Both the position numbers and the translations under genes were made by a program. Below the pieces are notes generated by a model. It saw only the letters and a program-made list of their open reading frames with translations. It did no database searches and was not told the DNA's origin. From Streptomyces viridochromogenes (lineage in GTDB: Bacteria > Actinomycetota > Actinomycetes > Streptomycetales > Streptomycetaceae), in contig NZ_LGUR01000072.1 of NCBI RefSeq assembly GCF_001270495.1, positions 62,001-126,000 of the forward strand: a stretch of DNA of 64,000 bases. The letters are read 5' to 3'. Shown piece by piece: positions 8,164 to 16,059 of this stretch (its first letter is position 1; each line of letters starts with the position of its first letter).

Positions 8164-8196
8164 GGGGCGCTTCCTCCCGCGGAGAGGAAGCGCCCC
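8164..8196. terminator. Hairpin terminator between the Q-rich gene and mshC
   Basis: A perfect 13-bp stem (8164-8176 with 8184-8196) encloses a seven-base loop between the convergent Q-rich gene and mshC. Just before it the 13-base phrase GACGGGCACCTGA is directly repeated (8121-8133 and 8140-8152). Confidence 0.85.
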
Positions 8197-8214
8197 TCTC
8201 TCGGTTCCGGATCC

Positions 8215-9444
8215 CTACAGGGCGACGCCCAGCAGCGCGTCCACGGCGCGCGACACGACGCCGGGGGCGCCGATGTCCGTACCGCCGCTCTCCTCCTGTG
8301 CGGCGGCCCAGCGGTCGACCGCCACGAGCGCGGCCGGGGCGTCCAGGTCGTGTCCGAGGGCCTCGCGGATCTCCTCGACGAGCGCCTCGGCGGGCGGCCC
8401 GTCGGGCCGGGACACGGCGGCACGCCACCGGTCCAGGCGGGCGACGGCGTCCTGGAGCACCTGGTCGGTCCACTCCCAGTCGGCCCGGTAGTGGTGGGCG
8501 AGGAGGGCGAGCCGGATGGCGGCGGGGTCGACGCCGTCGCGCCGCAGCTGCGACACGAAGACCAGGTTCCCCTTGGACTTGGACATCTTCTCGCCGTGCA
8601 GGGCGACCATGCCGGCGTGGACGTACGCCTTGGCCATGGGGAACTCGCCGGTCAGCACCTGGGCGTGCGAGGCGCCCATCTCGTGGTGCGGGAAGGCCAG
8701 GTCGGAACCGCCGCCCTGGACGTCGAAGCCCATGCCGAGGTGGTCGAGGGCGATGGCGACGCACTCGATGTGCCAGCCGGGGCGGCCGCGCCCGAGCGAA
8801 CCGCCGTCCCAGCTGGGCTCCCCGGGACGGGCGGCCATCCACAGCATCGGGTCGAGCGGGTTCTTCTTGCCCGGACGGTCCGGGTCACCGCCGCGCTCGG
8901 CCGAGAGCAGCCGCATGGCGGCGGCGTCGAGGCCGGAGACCTTGCCGAAGTTCGGGTCGGACTCGACGGAGAAGTAGACGTCCCCGTCGAGTTCGTACGC
9001 GGCGCCGGCGTCCCGCAGCCGCTCGACCAGCGGCACGATCCCGGGTATCGCCTCGACCGCGCCGATGTAGTGCCGCGGGGGCAGCATGCGCAGGGCGGTC
9101 ATGTCCTCGCGGAAGAGGGCGGTCTCCTTCTCGGCGAGGGCGGCCCAGTCGATGTCGTCGCGCTCGGCCCGCTCCAGGAGCGGATCGTCGATGTCGGTGA
9201 CGTTCTGGACGTAGTGAACCTGCCGCTTGGTGTCGAGCCACACGCGCTGCACGAGGTCGAACGCGTTGTAGGTCGCCGCGTGACCCAGGTGGGTCGCGTC
9301 GTACGGGGTGATGCCGCAGACGTAGATACGGGCGACGGGACCGGGGTCGAGGGTGACCAGACCGCCGGTCGCGGTGTCGTGGATCCTCAGGTCGCGGCCC
9401 TGACCAGGCAGGGCGGGGACCTCAGAAGCGGGCCAGGCATACAT
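8215..9444 (-). CDS. mshC: Mycothiol ligase (cysteine:GlcN-Ins ligase)
   Basis: The 409-residue protein matches MshC, which joins L-cysteine to GlcN-inositol in an ATP-dependent step of mycothiol biosynthesis. It is a cysteinyl-tRNA synthetase paralogue. The HIGH-like motif [12 protein letters not shown], the zinc/cysteine-binding residues in [13 protein letters not shown] and FPHHE, and the KMSKS motif (EKMSKSKGN) are all present. It is shorter than CysRS because it lacks the anticodon-binding domain. The start [16 protein letters not shown] is the family's usual N-terminus. It heads a minus-strand region but three conserved neighbours lie upstream (9546-11717), a common actinobacterial grouping. 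Confidence 0.97.
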   Translation of the reverse strand: MYAWPASEVPALPGQGRDLRIHDTATGGLVTLDPGPVARIYVCGITPYDATHLGHAATYNAFDLVQRVWLDTKRQVHYVQNVTDIDDPLLERAERDDIDWAALAEKETALFREDMTALRMLPPRHYIGAVEAIPGIVPLVERLRDAGAAYELDGDVYFSVESDPNFGKVSGLDAAAMRLLSAERGGDPDRPGKKNPLDPMLWMAARPGEPSWDGGSLGRGRPGWHIECVAIALDHLGMGFDVQGGGSDLAFPHHEMGASHAQVLTGEFPMAKAYVHAGMVALHGEKMSKSKGNLVFVSQLRRDGVDPAAIRLALLAHHYRADWEWTDQVLQDAVARLDRWRAAVSRPDGPPAEALVEEIREALGHDLDAPAALVAVDRWAAAQEESGGTDIGAPGVVSRAVDALLGVAL

Positions 9445-9545
9445 GCCATGAGCCTAACCGGACGGATGTTCCGGATACGAACCGGACCAGGCCGGATGGC
9501 CGGTAAGGCCCTCTTGCGCGATACGGCCCTCCATGCAGTACCCCG

Positions 9546-10364
9546 CTAGACGGGCGGCCACGGAATGGCCGGCCACTCCCCGCTCGGCTCCGGGTACTTC
9601 CCGGACGTCAGAAGCGCCTCCACGCGCGCGCGTGTGGCCTCCACCTCGGCGGGGGTGATCAGCCCGGCCAGCCGCACGGCCAGCTCACCGCCCTCCTTCA
9701 GCCCCTCCCGCAGGGCGCCGAGCACCTCGCCGGCCTCCCCTCCCAGCGGCTCCCCCGCCCACCCCCACAGCAGCGTCCGCAGCTTGTTCTCGACGTTGAA
9801 CGTGACGCCGTGGTCGATGCCGTACAGGTGGCCGCCCTCGGTGGGCAGCAGGTGCCCGCCCTTGCGGTCGGCGTTGTTGATCACGGCGTCCAGGACGGCG
9901 AGCCGCCGCAGCCGCTCGTCGTCGGCGTGCACCAGCAGGGCGGTCTTCCCCTCGCCGACCTCGGCGAAGGCGATCGCCCTCCAGCCGGGCCCGGGCTCCT
10001 CGCCGTCGACCAGGGCGAGCAGCTCGGCCTCGGGCGTCGCCTCGATCCACAGCTGGACCATGCCCTCGCCGTACGGCCCGTCCCGCAGCACGGTGGGCGG
10101 TACGAGCCCCCAGCCGGTCGCCTCGGAGACCTCGTACGCGGCGACCTCGCGCTGCGCGAGCGTCCCGTCGGGGAAGTCCCACAGCGGCCGCTCACCGGCG
10201 ACGGGCTTGTAGACGCAGGACGCCTCCTGCCCCTCGTACGCGACCGTGCAGAACAGGGCCGCGTTGGACGCCTCGCGGATGCGTCCGCGCATCGTCAGCT
10301 CACCCTCGGTGAGCAGCTCCACCGAGGTCACGCTCCGCGGCGGTATCCGTTCTGGCGCGGACAT
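9546..10364 (-). CDS. SCO1664-family (TIGR03843) conserved actinobacterial protein
   Basis: The 272-residue protein starts at ATG 10364, five bases after AAGGA, so its start lies within the end of the DUF3090 gene (37-bp overlap). Sequence such as CVYKPVAGERPLWDFPDGTL, REVAAYEVSEATGWGLVPPT, LAVLDAVINNADRKGGHLLP and GIDHGVTFNVE recalls kinase-like folds of the PI3/4-kinase or HipA type. VINNADRKGGH is in the catalytic loop position and IDHG in the metal-binding position. The family is near-universal in actinobacteria next to mshC, but its substrate is not known to me. Confidence 0.85.
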   Translation of the reverse strand: MSAPERIPPRSVTSVELLTEGELTMRGRIREASNAALFCTVAYEGQEASCVYKPVAGERPLWDFPDGTLAQREVAAYEVSEATGWGLVPPTVLRDGPYGEGMVQLWIEATPEAELLALVDGEEPGPGWRAIAFAEVGEGKTALLVHADDERLRRLAVLDAVINNADRKGGHLLPTEGGHLYGIDHGVTFNVENKLRTLLWGWAGEPLGGEAGEVLGALREGLKEGGELAVRLAGLITPAEVEATRARVEALLTSGKYPEPSGEWPAIPWPPV

Positions 10365-10918
10365 ACGTGTCCTTCCGGGTCGAGCGGGAGGCTGCACAGC
10401 GGACACGGCGGCCGCCCGGCGTTGACGACGTCCAGGGCGCGCTTGGCGAAGGCCCTCGCCTGCGCGCCGGTGAGCCGGACCCGCAGCATCGGGGGCCCGT
10501 TCTCCTCGTCCTGGAGGAGCCGCTCCTCGGCCTCGGCCAGGTCCTCCTCGGAGTCGGCGTCGAGCTCCACGAGGGCCTGCGCCTCGACGATCATGCGCTG
10601 CTCGTCGCCGTCCCAGGCGAGGGCCATGGTGCCGACGCGGAACTCCTCCTCGACGGGGGTGTCCAGCGGGTCGGTGTCGGCGACCTCGGCGGGCGCCATG
10701 GCGGGGACGGCGGCGCTGCCGCCACTACGCCGTACGACCTCGTCGAGCAGTTCGTCCATGCGCTCGGCGAGGGCGGCGACCTGGGTCTTCTCCAGGGCCA
10801 CGCTGGTCACCCGGGAGCCTGCGGTGGCCTGGAGGAAGAACGTACGGCGCCCGGGCAGTCCGACCGTACCGGCCACGAAGCGGTCCGGGGGGTCGTAGAG
10901 GAACACCTGACGGGACAC
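10328..10918 (-). CDS. DUF3090 (TIGR03847) conserved protein with C-terminal cysteine cluster
   Basis: I chose the GTG at 10918, giving the usual family N-terminus SRQVFLYDPPDRFVAGTVG. The 196-residue protein ends with CPLCSLPLDPEGHVCPRQNG, a CxxC plus distal Cys arrangement that looks like a small zinc knuckle. No catalytic motif is recognised. It overlaps the following SCO1664-family gene by 37 bp, implying translational coupling. This pair, the histidine phosphatase upstream and mshC form a gene set conserved in actinobacteria. Function unknown. Confidence 0.85.
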   Translation of the reverse strand: MSRQVFLYDPPDRFVAGTVGLPGRRTFFLQATAGSRVTSVALEKTQVAALAERMDELLDEVVRRSGGSAAVPAMAPAEVADTDPLDTPVEEEFRVGTMALAWDGDEQRMIVEAQALVELDADSEEDLAEAEERLLQDEENGPPMLRVRLTGAQARAFAKRALDVVNAGRPPCPLCSLPLDPEGHVCPRQNGYRRGA

Positions 10919-11030
10919 GTCCTGTCTCCATGGGAATCGTGAGTACGGCGACAACTGGGAACGGCTGGATCGACGGCGAGAGCGTGGGTGCGGCGCTGCT
11001 TCGACCGCTTCACCCTACTGCGCCGGACGA

Positions 11031-11717
11031 TCACGGTGCGCCCGCGCCGCCTCCGACCGTCGCGTCGCCGGCCGGCGGCTCCTCGCGCGGGGCGAGGGAC
11101 GCGAAATCACCGGTGTCCCCGAGGCGTACGAGGAACGGCCTCAGGCGGGTGTAGCGGATCGCGGTGACGGAACACGGTTCGACGGAAATCCTCTGGAAGA
11201 GGTCGAGATGAAGACCGAGGGCGTCCGCGACGAGGGACTTGATGATGTCGCCGTGCGAGCACATCAGGTACACGGCGTCGGCGCCGTGATCGCGCTCCAC
11301 GCGCGCGTTCCACTCGCGTACGGCCTCGGCGGCCCGGGTCTGCATCGCCCGCATCGACTCACCGCCGGGGAACGCGGCCGCCGAGGGGTGCGCCTGGACG
11401 ACCTCCATCAGCGGCTCGTCCCCCAGCTCGGCGAGCTTGCGGCCGGACCAGTCGCCGTAGTGGCACTCCCCGATCCGCTCGTCGGTGTGCGCGGTGAGTT
11501 CCGGCCGGGCGTCGAGCAGCGGCCGGATCGTCTCCTGGCAGCGCTGCAGCGGGCTGGTGACGATCTCGGAGACCGGCAGCGCGGTGAGCCGTCCGGGCAG
11601 CGCGGCGGCCTGCGCGGCGCCGCGCTCGTCGAGGGCGACGCCGGGCGTCCACCCGGCGAGGAGTCCCTCGGTGTTGGCGGTGGAGCGTCCGTGGCGGACC
11701 AGGATCAGGGTGGGCAT
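11031..11717 (-). CDS. Histidine phosphatase family protein (MSMEG_4193/TIGR03848 type)
   Basis: The 228-residue protein begins MPTLILVRHGRSTANTEG. LVRHGRS carries the phospho-accepting His of the phosphoglycerate-mutase/acid-phosphatase fold, IVTSPLQRCQET supplies the arginine, and MCSHGDII the second His. GECHYGDWSGRKLAEL is typical of the branch. It probably hydrolyses a small phosphorylated metabolite, of unknown identity. I preferred the internal ATG at 11717 over one six codons upstream because it gives the family's normal N-terminus. It sits upstream of DUF3090 in the mshC neighbourhood. Confidence 0.88.
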   Translation of the reverse strand: MPTLILVRHGRSTANTEGLLAGWTPGVALDERGAAQAAALPGRLTALPVSEIVTSPLQRCQETIRPLLDARPELTAHTDERIGECHYGDWSGRKLAELGDEPLMEVVQAHPSAAAFPGGESMRAMQTRAAEAVREWNARVERDHGADAVYLMCSHGDIIKSLVADALGLHLDLFQRISVEPCSVTAIRYTRLRPFLVRLGDTGDFASLAPREEPPAGDATVGGGAGAP

Positions 11718-11779
11718 GCGGCCCAGCGTAGGCATACGACCGGGTGCGCTCGCGAGGGGATGGCGGGAGAATACGCTCC

Positions 11780-12778
11780 GTGATCGTCGACTGCGCCATC
11801 TACGAGGACGGGCGCCGGACGGAGGGGCCGGCGGACTTCTCCGACGCCCTTGATCTGTGCCGCCTGCGGGGCGACGCCTTCGTCTGGATCGGCTTGTACG
11901 AGCCCACGGAGAACGAGTTCGACCGGGTCACCGACGAGTTCGGGCTGCACCCGCTGGCCGTGGAGGACGCCCTGCACGCGCACCAGCGGCCCAAGCTGGA
12001 GGTCTACGACGACTCGCTGTTCATGGTCCTCAAGCCGGTCGGGTACGAGGCGAAGAGCGACATCGTCTCCTCCGGCGAGGTCATGGTCTTCATCGGCGAC
12101 TCGTTCGTGGTGACGGTCCGGCACGGCGAGGAGGCGCCGCTGGGGACGGTGCGCAGCCGTCTGGAGCACGAGCCGGAGATGCTCCGGCACGGTCCCACGG
12201 CGGTGCTGTACATGATCGCCGACGCCGTGGTCGACCACTACGTGGACGTGGCGGGCGAGTTGGGCACGGACCTGGAGGAGCTGGAGGCGGAGGTGTTCTC
12301 GCCGACCGGCGGGGGCTCCCGGCACACGGCGTCCCGCATCTATGCCTTCAAGCGGCAGATCCTGGAGTTCCGCAGGGCCACCGGCCCGCTCGCGCAGCCG
12401 TTGTCCCGGCTCGCCGGCACCGGCATGATCGGGGCGCGCGTGCCGTTCGTGCACGACAAGGCGCAGCCCTTCTTCCGCGACGTGAGCGACCACCTCACGC
12501 GCGTGAACGAGTCGGTGGAGGGCCTGGACCGGCTGGTCTCCGACATCCTCGCGGCGCATCTCGCGCAGATGAGCGTCCGGCAGAACGACGACGTGCGGAA
12601 GATCTCCGCGTGGGCGGCCATGGCCGCGATCCCCACGATGATCGCGGGGATCTACGGCATGAACTTCGAGCACATGCCCGAGCTGCGCTGGACAGGGTCG
12701 TATCCGGCGCTCATCGCGGGCATGGTCGCTCTGGAGGTGCTGTTGTACCGGCTGTTCAAGCGCCGGGGTTGGCTGTAG
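11780..12778 (+). CDS. corA: CorA-family divalent cation (Mg/Co) channel
   Basis: The 332-residue protein starts at GTG 11780 (IVDCAIYEDGRRTE) after GGGAGA. A long cytoplasmic alpha/beta and helical funnel precedes two C-terminal membrane helices. The family signature GMN is present in IYGMNFEHMPEL between helix 1 (SAWAAMAAIPTMIAGIYG) and helix 2 (PALIAGMVALEVLLYRLF), and the C-terminus is basic (KRRGWL). It should form a homopentameric channel in the membrane. It is divergent from the phosphatase gene. Confidence 0.93.
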   Translation: MIVDCAIYEDGRRTEGPADFSDALDLCRLRGDAFVWIGLYEPTENEFDRVTDEFGLHPLAVEDALHAHQRPKLEVYDDSLFMVLKPVGYEAKSDIVSSGEVMVFIGDSFVVTVRHGEEAPLGTVRSRLEHEPEMLRHGPTAVLYMIADAVVDHYVDVAGELGTDLEELEAEVFSPTGGGSRHTASRIYAFKRQILEFRRATGPLAQPLSRLAGTGMIGARVPFVHDKAQPFFRDVSDHLTRVNESVEGLDRLVSDILAAHLAQMSVRQNDDVRKISAWAAMAAIPTMIAGIYGMNFEHMPELRWTGSYPALIAGMVALEVLLYRLFKRRGWL

Positions 12779-12796
12779 TTCCGCAGGCGGTCCGGG

Positions 12797-13585
12797 TCAG
12801 GCGAACTCGGGCGCCGAGGTGGCCGGGCCGCCGAGGGCGTCGCGTCGTTCGGGCATCTTCAGGGACACCATGCGCCGCCAGCCCGCCAGCCGCTCCCAGG
12901 CGTACACGGCGTGGATGCCCGCGGCGAGCACGGCCGCCTTGGGCCGGGGCCAGTCGAGGATGCGGCCCATGTGGTCCATGACCGCGAGGCTGACGTCCCG
13001 GTAGATCCGGATCTCCGCGAGCGCGCACTCCCGCAGCGTCCGCTGGATGACCCGCCCGTGGCCCTGGGCGGCGAAGCGCAGGAGTTCCTCGTGGCAGTAG
13101 GCGAGGTGGTTGTCCTCGTCGGCCGAGATCATCCTGACCGCGCGGCCGAGGTCGGGGTGGTCGGCGAAGTGCTTGCGCAGCAGCTCCATCTCCTCGGAGG
13201 CCCGCTGTTCGGTGACCCGGCTGTGGGACAGGTAGGTGACGATGTCCTGGACGGTGAGCGGCTCCTCGCCCTTGAGCTTCTCGTGGGCGAGTCCGATGCC
13301 GTGCCGCTCCAGCAGCATCGTGTAGTCGGTCTCGGGCGGGACGGGGACGGGTTCGAGGCCGCGCTTCTTCATCAGGGCGTTGAAGATCCGCCCGTGCTTG
13401 TCCTCGTCCGCCCCGTGCCGGGTGATCTTGGGCGCGAGACCGCGCTCGCTCTGCGGGACGAGCGCGGCGATCCGCGCGTTCTCCCAGCCGCCCTGGGACT
13501 CACCGCTGGCCGCGATGGAGCAGAACAGACGGAACGACTCGTCGTTGTCGAGGATCTCCTGGAACAGACTCTTGGCCGAAAGCAT
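12797..13585 (-). CDS. Ferritin-like di-iron domain protein
   Basis: The 262-residue helical protein has two di-iron-type motifs, HGADEDKHGRIFN and ISADEDNHLAYCHEEL, as well as RVTEQRASEEMELLRKHF. These resemble the carboxylate/histidine clusters of ferritin-like and rubrerythrin-like oxygenases. It could be an oxidase, an iron-handling protein or a di-iron oxygenase; the substrate is unknown. It converges with corA, with 18 bp between stops. Confidence 0.8.
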   Translation of the reverse strand: MLSAKSLFQEILDNDESFRLFCSIAASGESQGGWENARIAALVPQSERGLAPKITRHGADEDKHGRIFNALMKKRGLEPVPVPPETDYTMLLERHGIGLAHEKLKGEEPLTVQDIVTYLSHSRVTEQRASEEMELLRKHFADHPDLGRAVRMISADEDNHLAYCHEELLRFAAQGHGRVIQRTLRECALAEIRIYRDVSLAVMDHMGRILDWPRPKAAVLAAGIHAVYAWERLAGWRRMVSLKMPERRDALGGPATSAPEFA

Positions 13586-13751
13586 CGTGGGGCACCTCTC
13601 TGCAGGACGCCGCAGGATTCCGCAAAGAACGAGTCAAATGCGGCGAGAGAGGTGCTGCAACACCTGTGTCGGACAACTCCGCCAAAAGAATGACCATCGG
13701 GGTCACGACGGGGGCGTAACCGGGTGGGCACGCGCGCGTTGTTCTGCGTGA

Positions 13752-13792
13752 CGGCCGTGGCGGGGAAGACCCCCGAGCCCCCACCACGGCCG
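13752..13792. terminator. Hairpin terminator downstream of the LLM gene
   Basis: The arms 13752-13765 and 13779-13792 pair over 14 positions with one mismatch. The hairpin lies just past the 3' end of the LLM oxidoreductase at 13835 and upstream of the ferritin-like gene on the same strand. The rest of the 249-bp gap (13586-13834) shows nothing else I can name. Confidence 0.65.
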
Positions 13793-13834
13793 CTGAAAAC
13801 TTCCCGAGCTGTACGACGCCCGGCGCGCCGCCTC

Positions 13835-14890
13835 TTACGCGAGCCCGGCGCGCTCCAGGGCCTCGGTGCCGGCGCGGAGCGAGGCGAGCCGCTCGTCGAG
13901 CGTGAAGCCCGCGGGCGCGAGGGACAGGGTGGTGACCCCGGCCGCGGCGTAGGCCTTCATGCGGTCGGCGATGCGGTCGACGGAACCCAGCAGCGCGGTC
14001 TTGTCGATCAGGTCCTGCGGGACCGCGGCAGCGGCGCCCTGCTTGTCGCCGGAGAGGTACCTTGTCTGGATCTCGGCGGCTTCCTTCTCGTAGCCCATGC
14101 GCTGGGCGAGCTGGTTGTAGAAGTTCTGCTTGGGGCTGCCCATGCCGCCGACGTACAGCGCGGTGTAGGGGCGGAAAGTGTCGGCCAGCGTGGCCACGTC
14201 CTTGTCGTCGCCCACGGCGAGCGGCAGGGTCGGGCAGACGTCGAACCCGTCGAGGGTCTTGCCCGCCTTCTCGCGCCCGGCGCGCAGGTACTTGATCGTC
14301 GTGTCCTCGAGGTGCTCCGCGGAGGGGAAGATCAGCAGGGCGCCGTCGGCGATCTCACCGGTCTGTTCGAGGTTCTTCGGGCCGATGGCGGCGATGTACA
14401 GCGGGATGTGCTCGCGCTGCGGGTGCACGGTCAGCTTGATCGGCTTGCCGGGGCCGCCGGGCAGGGGCAGCGTCCAGTGCTGGCCCTCGTACGACAGGCG
14501 CTCGCGCGTCATGGCCTTGCGGACGATCTCGACGTACTCGCGCGTGCGTGCCAGCGGCTTGTCGAACTTGACGCCGTACCAGCCCTCGGAGACCTGCGGT
14601 CCGGAGACGCCGAGGCCGAGGCGGAAGCGGCCGCCGGAGAGCGAGTCCAGGGTCGCGGCGGTCATCGCGGTCATCGCCGGCTGGCGGGCCGGGATCTGGA
14701 AGATGGCGGAGCCGACGTCGATGCGCTCGGTCTGGGCAGCGACCCAGCTCAGCACGGTGGCCGCGTCCGAGCCGTACGCCTCGGCGGCCCAGCACACGGC
14801 GTACCCGAGCCGGTCGGCCTCCTGCGCGACGGCGAGGTTGTCCGCGTCCATTCCGGCACCCCAGTAGCCGAGGTTGATCCCGAGCTGCAT
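13835..14890 (-). CDS. LLM class F420-dependent oxidoreductase (TIGR03559 type)
   Basis: The 351-residue protein begins MQLGINLGYWGAGMDADNLA and has SGGRFRLGLGVSGPQVSEGWYGV and IPLYIAAIGPKNLEQTGEIADG, the flavin/F420-binding stretches of the luciferase-like family. It is close to the Rv3520c-like group common in mycobacteria and Streptomyces. It is a soluble enzyme whose substrate is unknown. It is divergent from an aldo-keto reductase across 185 bp. Confidence 0.9.
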   Translation of the reverse strand: MQLGINLGYWGAGMDADNLAVAQEADRLGYAVCWAAEAYGSDAATVLSWVAAQTERIDVGSAIFQIPARQPAMTAMTAATLDSLSGGRFRLGLGVSGPQVSEGWYGVKFDKPLARTREYVEIVRKAMTRERLSYEGQHWTLPLPGGPGKPIKLTVHPQREHIPLYIAAIGPKNLEQTGEIADGALLIFPSAEHLEDTTIKYLRAGREKAGKTLDGFDVCPTLPLAVGDDKDVATLADTFRPYTALYVGGMGSPKQNFYNQLAQRMGYEKEAAEIQTRYLSGDKQGAAAAVPQDLIDKTALLGSVDRIADRMKAYAAAGVTTLSLAPAGFTLDERLASLRAGTEALERAGLA

Positions 14891-15075
14891 GGCCGATCCC
14901 CTTACCGATCAGTAACGTCCCTTGTCGGCCCGACCTTAGCGCGGCGGACCCCCGGCGGGGAGGCCGGTGTGGCGGGCGTCGCCCCGACGACCGTGGGGAT
15001 CCCCGGTGACCGTCCTGAAAACTGGTTATCCACAGGCCCCCACATGGCAGGTTCTGGCCAGTAATCTCGGCGTTC

Positions 15076-16059
15076 ATGGAGCAGAGGCATCTCGGCCGCA
15101 CCGGCCTGCGCGTGTCCCGGATCGGGCTCGGCACCCTCACCTGGGGCAGGGACACCGACGAGCACGATGCCGCGGACCTCTTGAAAACGTTCTGGGAGGC
15201 GGGCGGCAGCCTCGTCGACACGGCCGACGTGTACGGCGACGGCGAGGCCGAGTACCTGCTCGGCCGGCTCATAGAGGGGCTGGTCCCGCGCCGGGACCTG
15301 GTGATCTCGACGAAGGCGGGCAGCGTGCCCGACCCGGACCGCAGGTTCGACGGCTCGCGCGGCCATCTGCTCTCCGCGCTGGACGCCTCGCTGGCCCGGC
15401 TCGGCACCGACTACGTCGACGTCTGGCACATCCACGCCTTCGACCCGTCCACCCCGCTGGAGGAGACCCTCCAGGCCCTCGACCTGGCGGTCAGCAGCGG
15501 CCGGGCCCGCTATGCGGGCGTCTCCAACTTCTGCGGCTGGCAGCTCGCCAAGGCGGCGACATGGCAGCTCGCGGCGCCCGGCACCCGGACCCGGCTGGCG
15601 AGCACACAGCTGGAGTACTCCCTGCTCCAGCGCGGCGTGGAGCGCGAAGTGCTGCCGGCCGCGCTGGACCTCGGCATCGGCCTGCTCCCCTCCTCCCCGC
15701 TCGGCCGGGGCGTCCTGACGGGGAAGTACCGCGACTCCACTCCCGCCGACTCACGCGGCGCCTCGGAGCATCTGGCGCCCTTCGTCGCGCCGTACCTCGA
15801 CGACACGGCGAGCCGCATCGTGGACGCCGTGCAGACGGCGGCCGACGGGCTGGCCGTCACCCCGCTCCAGGTCGCCCTGGCCTGGGTCCGCGACCGACCC
15901 GGCGTGGCCGCGCCCGTCATCGGCCCGCGCAACTCCCAGCAGCTCACGGCGGCATTGTCAGTGGAGGCCCTTAGTCTTCCTGACGAGATCTGCCGGGCGC
16001 TCGACGACGTGTCAGCGCCCGTGCACCGCTATCCCGATCACGACTGGAGCACGCTGTGA
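15076..16059 (+). CDS. Aldo-keto reductase
   Basis: The 327-residue protein is a full-length AKR with NADPH-dependent (beta/alpha)8 barrel signatures. GLGTLTWGRDTDEHDA opens the barrel, the catalytic Asp and Tyr are in LVDTADVYGDGEAEYLLG, Lys in VISTKAGS, His in VWHIHAFDPSTPLEE, and IGLLPSSPLGRGVLTGKY follows. The substrate is not predictable. Its stop overlaps the start of the next gene (GTGA at 16056-16059), so the two are translationally coupled. That is odd given the unrelated nature of the downstream RecD-like protein. Confidence 0.93.
   Translation: MEQRHLGRTGLRVSRIGLGTLTWGRDTDEHDAADLLKTFWEAGGSLVDTADVYGDGEAEYLLGRLIEGLVPRRDLVISTKAGSVPDPDRRFDGSRGHLLSALDASLARLGTDYVDVWHIHAFDPSTPLEETLQALDLAVSSGRARYAGVSNFCGWQLAKAATWQLAAPGTRTRLASTQLEYSLLQRGVEREVLPAALDLGIGLLPSSPLGRGVLTGKYRDSTPADSRGASEHLAPFVAPYLDDTASRIVDAVQTAADGLAVTPLQVALAWVRDRPGVAAPVIGPRNSQQLTAALSVEALSLPDEICRALDDVSAPVHRYPDHDWSTL

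Noticed and set aside
15026..15034. TTATCCACA, a DnaA-box-like nonamer between the LLM and aldo-keto reductase genes
   Set aside because: A single box without a cluster, dnaA/dnaN genes or an A/T-rich unwinding region is not an origin; it may be chance.
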